A stretch of DNA of 64,000 nt from Sycobia sp. Sy_11 (GCA_018907035.1 JACCIC010000004.1:3156001-3220000), one strand, 5' to 3'; shown: positions 25,221 through 37,099, counted from the stretch's first letter. Made by a program: numbers and translations. Notes: generated by a model not told the origin, from the letters alone.

Positions 25221-26173
25221 CTAATGTTTTGTTGCACGAATCGGGTATTTTCTTTTTTTTTGCTGAATTTTACTAGTCTGGTTTGAATTGACAGACATAT
25301 CTTGATCCTTCAGGTTTTTGAGCGTTGATAAACTATGTGTATCTTCTGTGGTAGTAGAGCGAGATCGTTTCCTTTCTGTCTTAATTTTAAGTACATTTAT
25401 ATTGATATTATTCTTGTCTGGAAAGGATACGGAATTTTCGTCGACTGTTATATTTTGTGTATTATTTACATTGTATAGAGGTTCGTATGTTTGTTGAGTT
25501 GTAGCGGTACAATTACTTGCTATGTGGCAGTTTTGTTTACAAGCAAAACATTTCAGAGTATCTGTTGTGAGGTAGATCCAGTATTTCGTTTCGTCGTGTA
25601 CAAACTGAAATGACTCGGGAAGTTTATTAAGATCGTCTGGATGTATAAACACCTGCCTTCTTGAGCTCACTACATGCCCGTATTCAGCTTCTGTGATTCC
25701 CGCTTTAAGAAATGAGATAGATGAACTACGGCGTATACCCAATTTGTATATATAGGTTTCGATATTGGAATGCGGTATTGACGGACAAGCGTTGGATATA
25801 ATGATTCGTTTATGTTTAGTAATTAAGGGGCGAATTAATAGTTCGTATACTCCTATATTTATTTTACTGTGGGTAGTTACTAAACTTTCTGCTATATCTT
25901 TGCTCACGAGGAAAATGCAAATTCTTCCATTTGATATGCGCGATGTGAATTTTACATTAATTGGTTTGACGATCTGTCCTATTGCTGTTATATATTCTTT
26001 TAGTTGAATACCTTCTTTGCTTTCTATTATTATGGCCTGTTTTTTTTGGGAAATTTGTCCATTTGAGTGGTATCGGAGTAACTTCGTTGTATATTACTTT
26101 GGTTGTTTTCATCTCTGGGGGGTTGCATGTCCTGATGAGCTCTGTTGTCAGAAGTCATCGAGGGTATTGCTGA
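25221..26173 (-). pseudogene. LINE ORF1 (gag-like RNA-binding protein), one frameshift
   Basis: Translation begins at MSAIPSM (26173) and changes frame at a run of eight T residues (26041-26048, A residues on the coding strand). It then stays open as IIIESKEGIQLKEYITAIG and onward to 25221. One classical CCHC zinc knuckle is visible near 25550 (CFACKQNCHIASNC), followed by a charged Lys/Ser/Asn-rich tail. The LINE ORF1 protein coats the element RNA. ORF2 begins about 270 bases downstream in the same orientation. A single homopolymer indel is the only clear lesion, and a sequencing error at that site is possible. Confidence 0.8.
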
Positions 26174-26357
26174 CATTTTGTTGCACTAATGTGCAGTCAA
26201 ACTCACTTCACTGTTGTTATTTATGGTTTATGTATATATCAAATAACATTTCACAGCCGCCTCTAAGGCTTTATCACGATAGAAACGGTACTCGCGATTT
26301 CTGTTTACTAACAGCAATTCTGAGACGTCCGAACTGTACGATAGTCGCAGAGGGACG

Positions 26358-26755
26358 TATAAAAATCTTATATATCAATTTTAGATCTCTTATAGTTATA
26401 CATTATGAAATTCATTTATGGATTCCAATGAATAGTATATGCCTTTATATATAATACATACTTATATTATAACAATTTATATATCGTTTTGGTTTTAATA
26501 CTTGATTTCCCACATCTAGATAATATTTTCTTAAATGTATTTTTCTTAGGTATATGAAGCTGAAAAATAATTCTTTTTTGAATTACTCTATAGCACTGAA
26601 AAAAATATTTGCTAAGATCAAATGTGGGCCGATCACGAGCAATGCAACAATAAGACTAAAACAAAAGATCGCTTGTGAAGTGTTCAGTAACGTATAGCTT
26701 GCTTAAACACTTTGAAATATTTCTTAAAAATAAACCATGATTTTAAAACTTCTTG

Positions 26756-26802
<47 letters not shown>

Positions 26803-27080
26803 ATATAATATAATATTATATTATATTATATTAAACAAATCTAGATAATCTAGATAATATTTTCCTTAAATGTAATTTTCTTAGGTATATAAAGCTGAAA
26901 AATAATTATTTGTTGTATTACTATATATCACTGTGCCTTGTAGCGCATAAAGAATTATTTCTTAAATTAAAATTAAAACAAACATTTTCTTAGATTGCGA
27001 AAGAAATTGCTTAAAATAGGAAAACCAGAATCTAAAAAATTCCTTCATCAAGAACTTATTCGCTTGAATTAAAACGATAT
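26358..27080 (+). repeat. Left arm (inner part) of the giant inverted repeat
   Basis: About 26358-26545 matches the reverse complement of 29090-29275 closely (GATTCCAATGAATAGTAT, ATTATAACAATTTATATA, CCACATCxAGATAATATTTT). Weaker matching continues to about 26610, and a further block at 27030-27080 (AAATTCCTTCATCAAGAACT) matches the reverse complement of about 28800-28850. Within this arm a segment is directly repeated (26513-26580 and 26840-26912, both with AGATAATATTTTC and AAGCTGAAAAATAAT), separated by a (TA)n run at 26760-26830. Confidence 0.7.
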
Positions 27081-27127
27081 TAGCTAGATATTTTACAACA
27101 TCCGTTCAACTTTTTTAGCTTTTTTAG

Positions 27128-28250
27128 CTCGTATAGTATTAGGAGTGTGAATAAGTCTTTCCCGTTTTTTGTAAGAGATGGCGCCACCAATACTGTGCGA
27201 GTATTCAATGGTTACATATGTCATAATCAAAGCTTATTCATATGTCAACAATTCCATACTAACACATTAGTTAAAATTTTTTCGCATCATAAATTTTTGA
27301 TATCGTGAAAATGTCGAAATTTGAGCCGAGTCGACGTCATTTGCGAGAAGTTTCACTTTATTGGTTCAATTTGAAGAAATCTGCTGCCGAGACGCATCGA
27401 TTGCTTCAGGAGGCTTATGGAGAAGGTTGTGTCGATGATTCAAGTGTTCGCGGATGGTTTCGACGCTTCAAAAGCGGTGATTTCGACGTGGAAGACAAGG
27501 AGCGTTCCGGGCGGCCGCAAATCTTTGAAGATCGAGAATTGGCGACTTTGCTTGATGAAGATTCTTGTCAAACGCAAGAAGAACTTGCTGAAGCATTGGG
27601 AGTTGACCGAACAACCATTTCCAAGCGTTTGAAAGCCATGGGAATGATCCAAAAGCAAGGAAATTGGGTGCCGTACGAACTGAAGCTGAGAGACGTCGAA
27701 CGGCGTTTTTTCACTTGCGAACAGCTGCTTCAGCGACATAAAAGAAAGGGTTTTCTGCATCGTATCGTGACTGGCGATGAAAATTGGATACGCTACGATA
27801 ATCCGAAGCGAAGAAAATCATGGGGACTACCCGGCCATGCATCATCATCGACGGCCAAGCCAAATCTTCATGGCGCCAAGCTCATGCTCTGTATATGGTG
27901 GGACCAGCTAGGTGTGGTTTACTATGAGCTTCTGAAACCGAATGAAAGGATCACAGGCGAGGTCTATCGACGACAATTGATGCGTTTGAGCCGCGCACTG
28001 CGAGAAAATCGGCCACAATCCTCCGACAGGCACGACAAAGTTATTTTGCAACATGACAATGCTCGCCCACATGTTGCACCGCCGGTGAAAACATACTTAG
28101 AAACGCTCAAATGTGAAGTCCTACCCCACCCGCCGTATAGTCCAGACGTTGCTCCGTCTGATTACCATCTCTTCAGATCGATGACGCATGGCCTGGCTGA
28201 CCAGCACTTCCATTCCTACGAGGAAGCCAAAAAATGGGTAGATGACTGGT
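27128..28250 (+). mobile_element. Mariner element, 3' end truncated
   Basis: The left end carries a mariner terminal repeat (TTAGGAGTGTGAATAAGTCT) after TA. Similarity to mariner stops near 28250, inside the last part of the transposase, and no matching right terminal repeat was found downstream. The remaining 28250-28800 is AT-rich with two diverged copies of a motif (AATATTTAC then TATCTA, and ATTGAGATATTGGTTT / ATCAAGATATTGGTTT). The element sits between the two arms of the giant inverted repeat. The relic at 41.8 kb has a related left end. Confidence 0.85.
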
Positions 28251-28348
28251 TTTCTTATTTGAAGCAACTTATTTCAGAATCTAGAAAATATTTATTTAAT
28301 ATCCAGTCACAAAAATTTATTGACTACATTTTAATCAATATTTACTAA
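27311..28348 (+). CDS. Mariner transposase, open throughout, C-terminus replaced
   Basis: The start is the ATG at 27311 (MSKFEPSRRHLREV, matching the usual family start). Two helix-turn-helix regions bind the ends (about residues 1-110, with the KERSGRP linker near residue 60). The DDE/D core follows with all three acidic positions present: TGDENW (about residue 155), LQHDNARPH (about 245) and PPYSPDVAPSDYHLF (about 280). This is the only transposase in the window without a stop or frameshift up to the catalytic core. After WVDDWF (near 28250) the frame runs into unrelated AT-rich DNA and adds about 30 residues, so the normal C-terminal segment (family form RWEKCVAxDGxYFE) is missing. With no right end in cis the locus cannot move itself; whether the truncated protein is made or active is unknown. 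Confidence 0.85.
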   Translation: MSKFEPSRRHLREVSLYWFNLKKSAAETHRLLQEAYGEGCVDDSSVRGWFRRFKSGDFDVEDKERSGRPQIFEDRELATLLDEDSCQTQEELAEALGVDRTTISKRLKAMGMIQKQGNWVPYELKLRDVERRFFTCEQLLQRHKRKGFLHRIVTGDENWIRYDNPKRRKSWGLPGHASSSTAKPNLHGAKLMLCIWWDQLGVVYYELLKPNERITGEVYRRQLMRLSRALRENRPQSSDRHDKVILQHDNARPHVAPPVKTYLETLKCEVLPHPPYSPDVAPSDYHLFRSMTHGLADQHFHSYEEAKKWVDDWFSYLKQLISESRKYLFNIQSQKFIDYILINIY

Positions 28349-28799
28349 TATTTATCTAGTATTTTTTTTAGTTCAACGATTAATTGGGTAAATAAATACT
28401 TTCAAGATCTTAATTTCTTACATTGAGATATTGGTTTCATAAATTAAGAAAATGATAACTTTGCTTTTATTACTGAAAAAACAAATTTACTACTCTTCAC
28501 TTTATAATGGAAAATATTAAATATAATATAAAAGATCAAATATAAATATAAAATATCACTTATATCTAAATATAGGAATATATTTATTGAATATTCGGAC
28601 GCAGAGAATTTGATTAATTATCATTTAATCAATATTTACGAATTATATCTAATATTTTTAGATTGCAAGAAACTGATTGCTTATTAATTAACTTCTCTCA
28701 AGAACTCAATTCCTTATATCAAGATATTGGTTTGAAAATTTTACAATATAATAATCTTGAGTTGTACACTATAGTACACAAATGGGTAATATGAGAACT

Positions 28800-29925
28800 G
28801 GGTTCTCCTGTAATTTTGAATTGAAGCGAATAAGTTCTTCAATAAGGAATTTCTTTTATAATTTCTTTTAATATCTTCTAATCATGTATATAGGATGTGT
28901 AAGCATAATTGCTTTAATGTGTAAAGCATAATTAATTTCTAAATATACATGTTATATTTTTAAAAAATTTTTTAACTTAATTTTTTTAATTACACAGAAA
29001 TATTGACTTGATATGTGAACCATTTTTTTCTGTGATATAAATACAAAAATTAATTATTTATCGATTTCGTATATGTATTATGATTCAATTTAAGAAAATA
29101 TTATCTGGATGTGGAAAATCACGTTTTAAAATGAAAACGTTATATAAATTGTTATAATATAAATATAAATTATATATAAATGCCTATACTATTCATTGGA
29201 ATCAATAAATTAATTTCATAATGTATAACTATGAGACATCTGAAATTGATATATAAGAATTTTATAATTGTTCACAGCGTACTGCGATAACGTAATTAAT
29301 AAGGTGTTAGCTTGCGAATTCAAAGGTCTGTGGATGGAATCCCGGTTAGGTCGAAGTTCTTTTAAGCGAAAGAAATTAATTATGAGAATTCAAGAAATTA
29401 TTCGCTTAGTTTAAACTTTTGATTTTTAAAGTCAAGAAAATAATGCTTTGAATCAAGAAACTATGCACTTCTTTTAAACATTTAGCATACTTGAATTTTC
29501 ATGTTTCTAAAAAATAAAAACGGATTTCAAGTAATTATTGTTTTAAAGATAGGAATCGAATTCTTCATTTTAAATTCAATTTCTCGAGTGAAGTATTGAA
29601 ATTCTTAATCCAAGTATATATTCACTTAATTTTGTCGGCTTGAATTAAATGACTAAATTTTTTTATTCAAAATCTTCAGTTATTGGTTCAAGAAAATAGT
29701 TTCTTTAGATAAGAAAATATTTATTTAATTTCCAATTTCAGCCACCTATTTTCTAGAAAATCTTGACAAAAATCTAGGAGATATTTAATTAATCGAAGAA
29801 TTTATTTTCCTGATATTAAATTTGAATCTATTGGTTTATTTTCTCAAAATAAAGAAATAGTCATTTAATTCCCAATATTTGTGTTCTGCTGTTGAGAAAA
29901 AATAAGCTTGATATTAGAAATTTTT
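28800..29925 (-). repeat. Right arm of the giant inverted repeat, uninterrupted
   Basis: Read in reverse complement, this arm is continuous across the point where the left arm is split by the LINE. 29275-29925 pairs with 20430-21073 and 29090-29275 pairs with 26358-26545, with weaker pairing to about 28800. It therefore serves as the empty-site copy of the LINE target. AT-rich, non-coding; includes a tRNA-like segment at 29274-29358. Confidence 0.72.
29274..29358 (+). repeat. tRNA-like sequence (copy B)
   Basis: Counterpart of copy A inside the right arm: ACAGCGTACTGCGATAACG, GTGTTAGCTTGCGAATTC and GGATGGAATCCCGGTTAGG. It has A- and B-box-like blocks without complete stems. Confidence 0.5.
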
Positions 29926-30290
29926 TTTCAGTATATATATACAAGAAATATATTCAATTTTTTAAAAAACCATTTTCAAATGAATGAACTAGTTTTCTCA
30001 ACTGGTGGATTAGATATATTTGATTATTCCCTGACAGTTGTAAAATCGAATTAATTTCTATTTAATTTTATTAAACGAAACCCATAGATTTAAATATTAA
30101 AAGTAATAAATAAATAGTAAAAACTACAAAATATATATATATTGTTCACGGCCATTATACGCGTAGATAATATAGAAGTATAAATGATGTGTAGGTGTAC
30201 GTAGATATGTATATAAGCGTGCGTATGTGTATGTGTAGGTATATAGTAAATAGATCGTACTTAGAAAATATTCAAAAATAAATGGTGTGA
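29926..30290. other. AT-rich stretch, nothing assigned
   Basis: No feature was recognised apart from a TATATA run near 30135 and an irregular GTATGTGT-rich patch at 30185-30245. Confidence 0.35.
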
Positions 30291-30900
30291 AATGCACGAG
30301 TGAAAGGTAGTGCGCGAGGCTGTAGGGCTCAACATGGGAGGAGCACCCTAATGGCGGAGACTCCCGTGCCCGTTCGATACATCGTCGATACATCTTCGCG
30401 TAGAGTTGAGTTTCTAAGCAACGGTCGGACGATTCCTCCGAGTTCGAGCGTGTATACGAGTATCGCGGTTTAGTGTGTATATTTTTTGTACGTGTACGTG
30501 TAATTTGTAAACTGTGAACAGTGTTTGGTGCTACGCGGGTGTGTCAAAATTCGAGTGGACAAGAAGCTCAAGGGAGCCGTCTTCGTGAACGAACCATCGT
30601 TCAAAGCCAGCCAAGTGCGGCGATCTGGCAAAGGCGTCCATTGCGGGTGTCTAAAGATCGCCCGGTTACGTACGTGGGGCAAGGGCTGTACCCGTTTCCG
30701 AGACGTCGGAGCACCGCGGCACGTTTAAGGGTTCTTGGACTGGCTTCCGTTTCGATACCAGCGACCGACTGACCTGGAAAACAACACACAACTGCGCCGG
30801 ACAAGATTTGAATGTGTGCGTGGTGTTTGCGTGTATTCGATTGTACGCGTGCGCGCACGTATTTATACGATTTGCTCGTGAGTGCGAAAATTTGTATATT
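30290..30900. promoter_or_regulatory. GC-richer, CpG-containing patch; possible promoter / 5'UTR
   Basis: A block of about 600 bases with clearly higher GC than its surroundings and many CpGs. Overlapping short frames on both strands look like composition artefacts. It lies upstream of the first coding exon at 33064 in the right orientation, so it may be a promoter or non-coding 5' exon of that gene. No TATA box or clear splice donor decides this. Confidence 0.25.
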
Positions 30901-31860
30901 TTAGCTTAATTCATATAGTTATATGTTTTACATTATATTATATTAAAATATTATATTTTACATTATACTTATATATGTAGATACTCTTTTTGAATTTTGT
31001 TATTAATAAAGTACACTTACTCCGGCTTTTCCTCGTATACCGTAGAGGTTTTTATGCCGAAGCAAGTTGGTAATTTTAGCGCGAAAATATTAGAGTGTAT
31101 TACTTAACCTTCTCCTCTATCCCAAATTCCATGTTATCGTTGTCATAAAATTAATTATATATAAATCAAAAAATATTTTCTATTTTTGATAAAATTATTT
31201 ACTTATAACATATAAATAGTTTTATTAAAAGATTAATTCCTTTAAATTTAATATTTAAATCTTTGTGCTTTGTTTAATAAAATCGAAAAAATGTTTATTA
31301 ATTTTTAACAACTCGTTGGGTCTAATCAAATAAATATATTGCACCTTTTGATAAAGCTATTTAATTGTTCATATTGAATAGCTTTCCCAGAAATTGATTA
31401 TATTTGTTAAATTTGAGTATATATATAGTTTTTTAAATATTTATTTATTTCACTTTATTTTTTACGTATATGTAGTTCCGTTTAGTAAAATTCAAGAGTT
31501 ATTTATTACTTTTCAATAATTTATTTAGTTTAATCTAATAAATATATGTTCGCTATTCAAATAAACTTAATTGTTTGTTTCAAGTATATGGTTTACTCTA
31601 AATTACAAAATATTCATTCGTGTTAAATATGTATGTTTCTGTTTTAAACATAAATTTAAATAAATATTTGTTGTATTCTAATAACTATTGAATTATTTTT
31701 AATAAATGCATGATATAATGTAAATAGCAATGAAATAAAATTTATTATATAAAAATTTAACGAATGTTATTATATAAATAATTTACAGAAGGTATAATTT
31801 TTTATATCAAATTAGTCTTATTATTAAGTTCAACGCAATCTTATTATCAAGTTTTAAACG
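30901..31860. other. AT-rich stretch, nothing assigned
   Basis: No feature was recognised. Confidence 0.35.
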
Positions 31861-31879
31861 CAAAATTTTAAGAAAATGC

Positions 31880-31882
<3 letters not shown>

Positions 31883-31935
<53 letters not shown>
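31883..31935. repeat. (GT)n microsatellite
   Basis: About 26 GT units. The open frame that starts inside it is a repeat artefact. Confidence 0.95.
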
Positions 31936-31939
<4 letters not shown>

Positions 31940-32290
31940 TCTTAAAAATTTGGCAGCGGGGTGTAGTAAATGGGATTCACTGGTGTTGACGAAGAAATTC
32001 TTTAAGTGCGTATACCCAGGTATACCTATTCCTAGCTTCGATCATCACCACGCAGCGAATTTAAAATTTGAAGAAAATACGTGTGTATATAAATGCATCA
32101 TACACACTTACACACTCAGACAAGAAAATCTATACGCACTTCAAGAATTTCGACACCAGTTAATCCCTTTTATTGCATCTATTGTTTCGGTGTCCCCCCT
32201 ACTGAACGCCGTCTCTCCCTCGATCGCACCAGCTCGAAAACCAACATCTGGAATATCGCACAAACGGAGTATCGACGTTCACCGCCGTAG

Positions 32291-32447
32291 CGCTGAATGC
32301 CAAAATTTTACTGCAATGTCTAACATGAGCATCGGCGATCTCCCCTTATTATCTCTGGAAGTACCTACGTTTAGCGCTGACGTTGGTGGTCAAAATTATA
32401 CCGCAGTCTCTAGCATTGGCATTGGCGATCTCCCCTATTATCTCTGT
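32291..32447. repeat. Tandem duplication of about 80 bp in a GC-richer patch
   Basis: Two adjacent diverged copies share GCGCTGA, CAAAATT, TACxGCA, a GCATxGGCGATCTCCCC block and TTATCTCTG. The function is unknown. It lies 600 bases upstream of the coding exon at 33064. Confidence 0.6.
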
Positions 32448-33063
32448 TATTCGTATATATATGTCTATGACATAATGGTTAGGAATCGCTCCCTATTCCT
32501 CTTTGATAAGATGTTGGTCTCCTCTCTTCCTCGCTGCTGAGCTCTATTCCTTTGTATCTCTATGGTGACAAGTGTATATAATGCCTTTCTCCTGTATGGG
32601 CTGTGTATGGGCTCATTCGTATACTTTAGTATACTTTATAGATTGAGTTGCATATTCTGACTGTATAATGGTTGCACATATGTATGAAAATATGCGATAA
32701 TGTTTATATTTATTAACTCAGTTATTTAAAATTATTAACAGAATGACGTAATAAATATATCAGTGCTTTTGCAAAAGTATACCAAGCAAAATATCCAATA
32801 TAAACATTGTTTGATTTATGTTTATATTGACATTGAATTTGTAATAATGTATGAAAATAAAGAAATAGATGAAGTTGTGAATATATATCTGTTGCTTGTA
32901 AACGGTTATTGGAATGGATTAAAAACTTGCTTTTTAACTTGAAATAACAAACGTTTGTTAGAAGTTTTCTGTAATATCAGTATTCAATAGATGAATAGTT
33001 TGACTAAAAATATTAACTTTTTTTTCATTTGTGACATGAATACAAATTTCATTAAATTGCATT

Positions 33064-33316
33064 ATGGAAGCAAAGTTTAACATTAAACATTGTGGAAATA
33101 ATGATGATGAATATAGTCGTATAAACTATTCTAGTATGGTACACAGTAAAAAAATTGTTAAACATGCTCTTCGGCAACAAGTAAAGCGGCGTAGGAAAAA
33201 TACAACAATTGCATCTGGAAGTTCTCGTTCACTCCCTAAAATTATTCAAACATTGCCATCAGCAATATCTACAGATCTTAATTTATCCACAATTAATAAC
33301 CAACAAAATCACATTG
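33064..33316 (+). CDS. Probable first coding exon of an unidentified basic protein
   Basis: ATG at 33064 (MEAKFNIKHC) opens 84 complete codons and reaches a good donor, TTG|GTAAAGTA, at 33316/33317 (exon end in phase 1). Beyond the donor the frame stops within about eight codons in AT-rich DNA. The peptide has a strongly basic patch (KKIVKHALRQQVKRRRKN) that could be a nuclear localisation or nucleic-acid-binding segment, then a Ser/Thr-rich part (SGSSRSLPKIIQTLP). Codon use and composition are more protein-like than the surroundings. I do not recognise the family. Downstream exons are not visible; 33.3-35.1 kb behaves as intron. Confidence 0.5.
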
Positions 33317-35130
33317 GTAAAGTATTATTTTATTAAAATACAATTGATATAGTATTTTAGAGTAAGTTTATCAGAATATATAAGTAATTATTTATTTTAC
33401 AATGTAATTCCAATTGACAATTTTATATAAAAATTATATTTTGAATCTTTGAAAATGTCAAATTTTATAACATTTGTTTAAGGTAGTAAAGTTTACTATA
33501 TTATAGAAAAAATCTTAGCTTAAAATCTAATTATATTTCTAAAAATCTAATTGAAGTTTGAAAATGTGTCTAATTATTAATAGAATCTTCTGAGAGTATT
33601 TAATAGTAATTTAAATGTAGTATGTTTTTTCAAACTATCAAAATTGTTTAATAATTTATCTTAGGTTATACAAAATTCCTGATTTGAAGTTGTATTTTAG
33701 TACATATATTTTTTGTTTCAAATAAAATTAGCTATTTATTTTAATTCATTAAATAACTTAAATTATATAAGCAAAAGAGAATATAATTGATAGAAGAATA
33801 TTTTATAAGCTGATAGTTTTCATGCTACTTTTTTCTCAAAATTAGTGAAAAAAAATATTTTGCAATAAGTTATTTGCAATTCTAAAAAATTGTACTTTAT
33901 CCTTCATATTGGCGTTAAGCTTTAAAATGGCTGATTGAACTTTTAAAGAGGTTTTGGCTTTTGGTGTTATACCAAGTAAATATGAATATAACTGATTTTT
34001 ATTTTTTATAAGTTGTATACTATAATTTTAAATGTACCAGAATTATAAGAAATAGTGGAATAGCTGGTAAACAAGGAAAAATTTAGTAGAAGTTGTAAAA
34101 AACAGCCCTCATATATTACTTTATTACAATTTAGTTTGTAATTGAATTTGGAAATATTAATGCTTTTGTTTTAACATAATGAATCAGTTTAAAGCAATAT
34201 TCTATTAATTTATGCATTAAATTGCCAATTTTTCACAATTCCATAAATAAATCAAATATAGTTTTATTAAGTAATTTTAATGTTTCAAATGATTCTGTGA
34301 GTGAATTTGAAATTGAAAAAATCTACATAAATAATTTTATTAAGCACATAAAATGTAAAATATATAATAACATGATGAACTAAAACTATATAACATAAGA
34401 AAAATATATTTTAGAAATTGAATGGCATTATAAAGCTTTGGAACTTTAAGATATTCATTAACCGGTTAAATGGTACTCAAGCACAATTTGTCAGATGGCA
34501 AAAAATTTATCTTTGAAAAATGCATCCAGCATAATTTTTTATAATTTCTTGGCATTAAATTCAAATTATTGAAACAGTTCAAAATATTCAAATTTCATTT
34601 AAAAAGAAATACAAAAATACAGTCTGGGCAGGAAAATATTTTTTAAAATATATGTTTTGAAATATATTATATTATATTATATTATATTGTATAATTCATA
34701 ATGACACACACTTTATTGATGTATTACAAAATATTCAAATTGTACTGATGTTGAATGCTGTCAATTAAACTAACTTTACTTTCAAATTTGGATTCTTGAA
34801 ATGTTATTGAAGTTATTATGGTCTTGTTCAAAATGTAAACAGGAAACTTTAATAACGTTAATTATTCTAGGCTCAGTTTGAAACGAACTCAACATACATA
34901 TTTTAGACATATTTTAGACATGAAAAAATTAAAGTCAATAAATATCGATGCAAGTCTTTTTCACGTGAGGAAAAGGTACTGTTGTGCAAGTCATTTATAG
35001 TTTACACAGCTGATGGATATATAGTAGATGTATTCGGGTCTTATTATGCAAATTATAATAATGCCAAAATTCTTGGTTACAATTACATACAGCAGAATGA
35101 GAGGAGTAGTAACTCACACGTAGTTAATTT
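33317..35130. other. AT-rich probable intron
   Basis: Follows the GTAAAG donor. No exon or repeat was recognised apart from a short TATTA run at 34660-34688. Confidence 0.4.
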
Positions 35131-35139
35131 TTTATCTTA

Positions 35140-35650
35140 TGAGTCATGATTTTTTCCACTTTGAGTTCTCAAAGTAAATCCATTTTTCGTCCCCTACGAC
35201 AATTCAATGCAGACAAGATTTTCTTTCGAACTGTTGAAGCAGTTTTTTACAAAAGGTTTATTGATTTTGCATTTGTCTATCGTCCAGTTGATGTAGCATT
35301 CATTTTTCAAACTTCTGAATCTTTCCCATAGCTTTTAAATATTGTTAAATTACTTCTCGGGTAACAGTAAGTGTTTGTGCCAATTTTCTTGTAACTGCAT
35401 TGGGTCTTAATTCAATAGCGCCTGTAATTCCTCGTTGTCAAACTTGTTCGCTATAGCAGGATTTATGTCTCACATGTTGAAATCACTGGAGCATATTCAC
35501 CATAAGTTTCTACCAGCAACCGATCCATTTCAGCTGTATTTTTCTTTTGATAGAATAAGAAAAGTAACGAATTCTGCAAATGCAATTTATTTGGAACAAA
35601 ACCGGACATGTTCACTGAGATAAAAAACTATGACGTTTAATGTCAATGGA
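35140..35650 (-). mobile_element. Mariner relic
   Basis: Minus-strand pieces in shifted frames read FDNEELQALLN (about 35450-35415), GKIQKFEK (about 35330), FCKKLLQQFERKSCLHRIVVGDEKWIYFENSK (35270-35170). The last holds the first catalytic Asp of a mariner transposase. Multiple stops occur. No ends were identified. Confidence 0.65.
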
Positions 35651-36859
35651 AAAAATTATCTACCAAATCATAGAAATCATCGATCAGTGAAGTCGGCGAA
35701 TTTCAACTTATATCCTTGGTATTTCAAATATAAAATTCTCATCACTTATCTACAAAAACATCGCTGTTCACGTGCATTCATTTTGTAAATATATACATTC
35801 TACATTTAATATTTTTAAAAAATTTCTTGTACGCGAAAATTCTTAATGGGTACGACATCCAAATATTGACCTTTGGAATTAAATTCTATCTTTCTGTATT
35901 GAAATGTTCTATTTTTTTGTAAGTTTCCTCAAAATCTAGTTTTATTTTGGATTTTTTATAATAAATTAAATTTTTTTTGTAAAAAATATATCTTCCATCC
36001 AATGTCTTTGCCTGTATGTAGCCCTTAATGTACCATTAAATCTAAATTTGTATATAGTTCCATTTCTTGTTGTCTAAGCATCTAATGTAAAAGAAATCTT
36101 TAATTCATTACATCTTAATAGATCTTTAAAATATTGTCTCATTTATATAAATTCGTTAATCACATTTTTAAGCATTGTATTTTTTTTGCATGAATTTTAC
36201 TTCTAGTATACGAAAAAAAGAGCTCAATTTTTATTGGTAAGCCAGTTACAATTTGTCATATTATATATTATCTATTATATCATAATGAACACAATTAAAA
36301 ATGTAAAAATATGTAAAATAATAGAATGAGATTTTTACAAATATGTATATTTGGTATACAGAAACACGTGCCATATTTGAATAATTTTCCATGACTACTT
36401 CTTGAGGAGTAAACTGAAAGACCGACGAGAGCATATATGCAGCTCGATACATGCTTGTATCCCCTAAACACTAAAAACATATCTCTTTTTTGCACCACCG
36501 TCAACCTGGAACTTTTATTCACATTAAGGCAGCATTGTAGTTCGTAACCATTTGCATTCATAATTTTTGATTCCAATATTTAACTTTTTTGCGCATTTAT
36601 ATTCAGTCTTCCAAATATACATCTATTTTTTTACTCCGAAGAAAATTTGTATCATAATGTAAAATCAGCCGCTAGCTGTGTACGTCATGTTGTAATAAGT
36701 CTTGTGATTTTTTCTGGCGTGATTGCTCATAGTTTTATTTTAAGCATTTTGCTCCACATAGTGCGATGTTCTGTCGCCATATTTGTATTCTGACGAAGTT
36801 ACCCATTGCATCCTTTACAATCGTTTACGTAAGTATTTATGTCCAAACAATAATTAAAT

Positions 36860-37060
36860 GAAATAGAAATTCAGTTTACCATTTTTCCTCTGTATCCAGG
36901 GGCCGATTTCGTGTATAATTCTTCTCGTGCATTCGTTATCTAACGTATTTACTACAATTGTCCGTTGCAGAGACTTCCCTACTGACCATTGCAATCCGCT
37001 GTTAAATTCTTTTCTGTTCGACCGCTCAATCGGCATGACAGCCGCGATTACGAAAAACTT
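36860..37060 (-). mobile_element. R1-like LINE fragment
   Basis: A short minus-strand segment, TLDNECTRRIIHEIGPWIQRKNGKLNFY, resembles the C-terminal part of R1-clade ORF2. The corresponding segment of the LINE at 62.7 kb reads RWTYRILPDIHRWINRKHGELDFHL. It is short and isolated. Confidence 0.5.
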
Positions 37061-37099
37061 ATCATGATGCAGTTTCATACGCGCATGTGATTGCTCTCT

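Larger units (their letters stand above)
21074..26357 (-). mobile_element. I-clade non-LTR retrotransposon (LINE), near full length, flanked by TSD
   Basis: A two-ORF LINE of about 5.3 kb on the minus strand. It is flanked by a 12-base target duplication with one mismatch (TATACAAATCTT at 21062-21073, TATAAAAATCTT at 26358-26369). The T run at 21073-21083 is its poly-A tail. It has an ORF1 with a CCHC knuckle, and an ORF2 with apurinic endonuclease, reverse transcriptase and RNase H followed by a Cys/His C-terminus. The RNase H domain and the endonuclease style place it in the I group. The right arm of the surrounding inverted repeat preserves the uninterrupted target. Several frameshifts and a changed reverse transcriptase motif C mean this copy is inactive. 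Confidence 0.88.

Noticed and set aside
30521..30858. Overlapping 67-85 codon frames in the GC-richer patch
   Set aside because: Open in several frames on both strands with no recognisable family; more likely UTR or promoter.
31884..32540. 218-codon open frame starting in a (GT)n run
   Set aside because: The start lies in the microsatellite (Cys-Val repeats) and the rest has no protein-like pattern or splice support.
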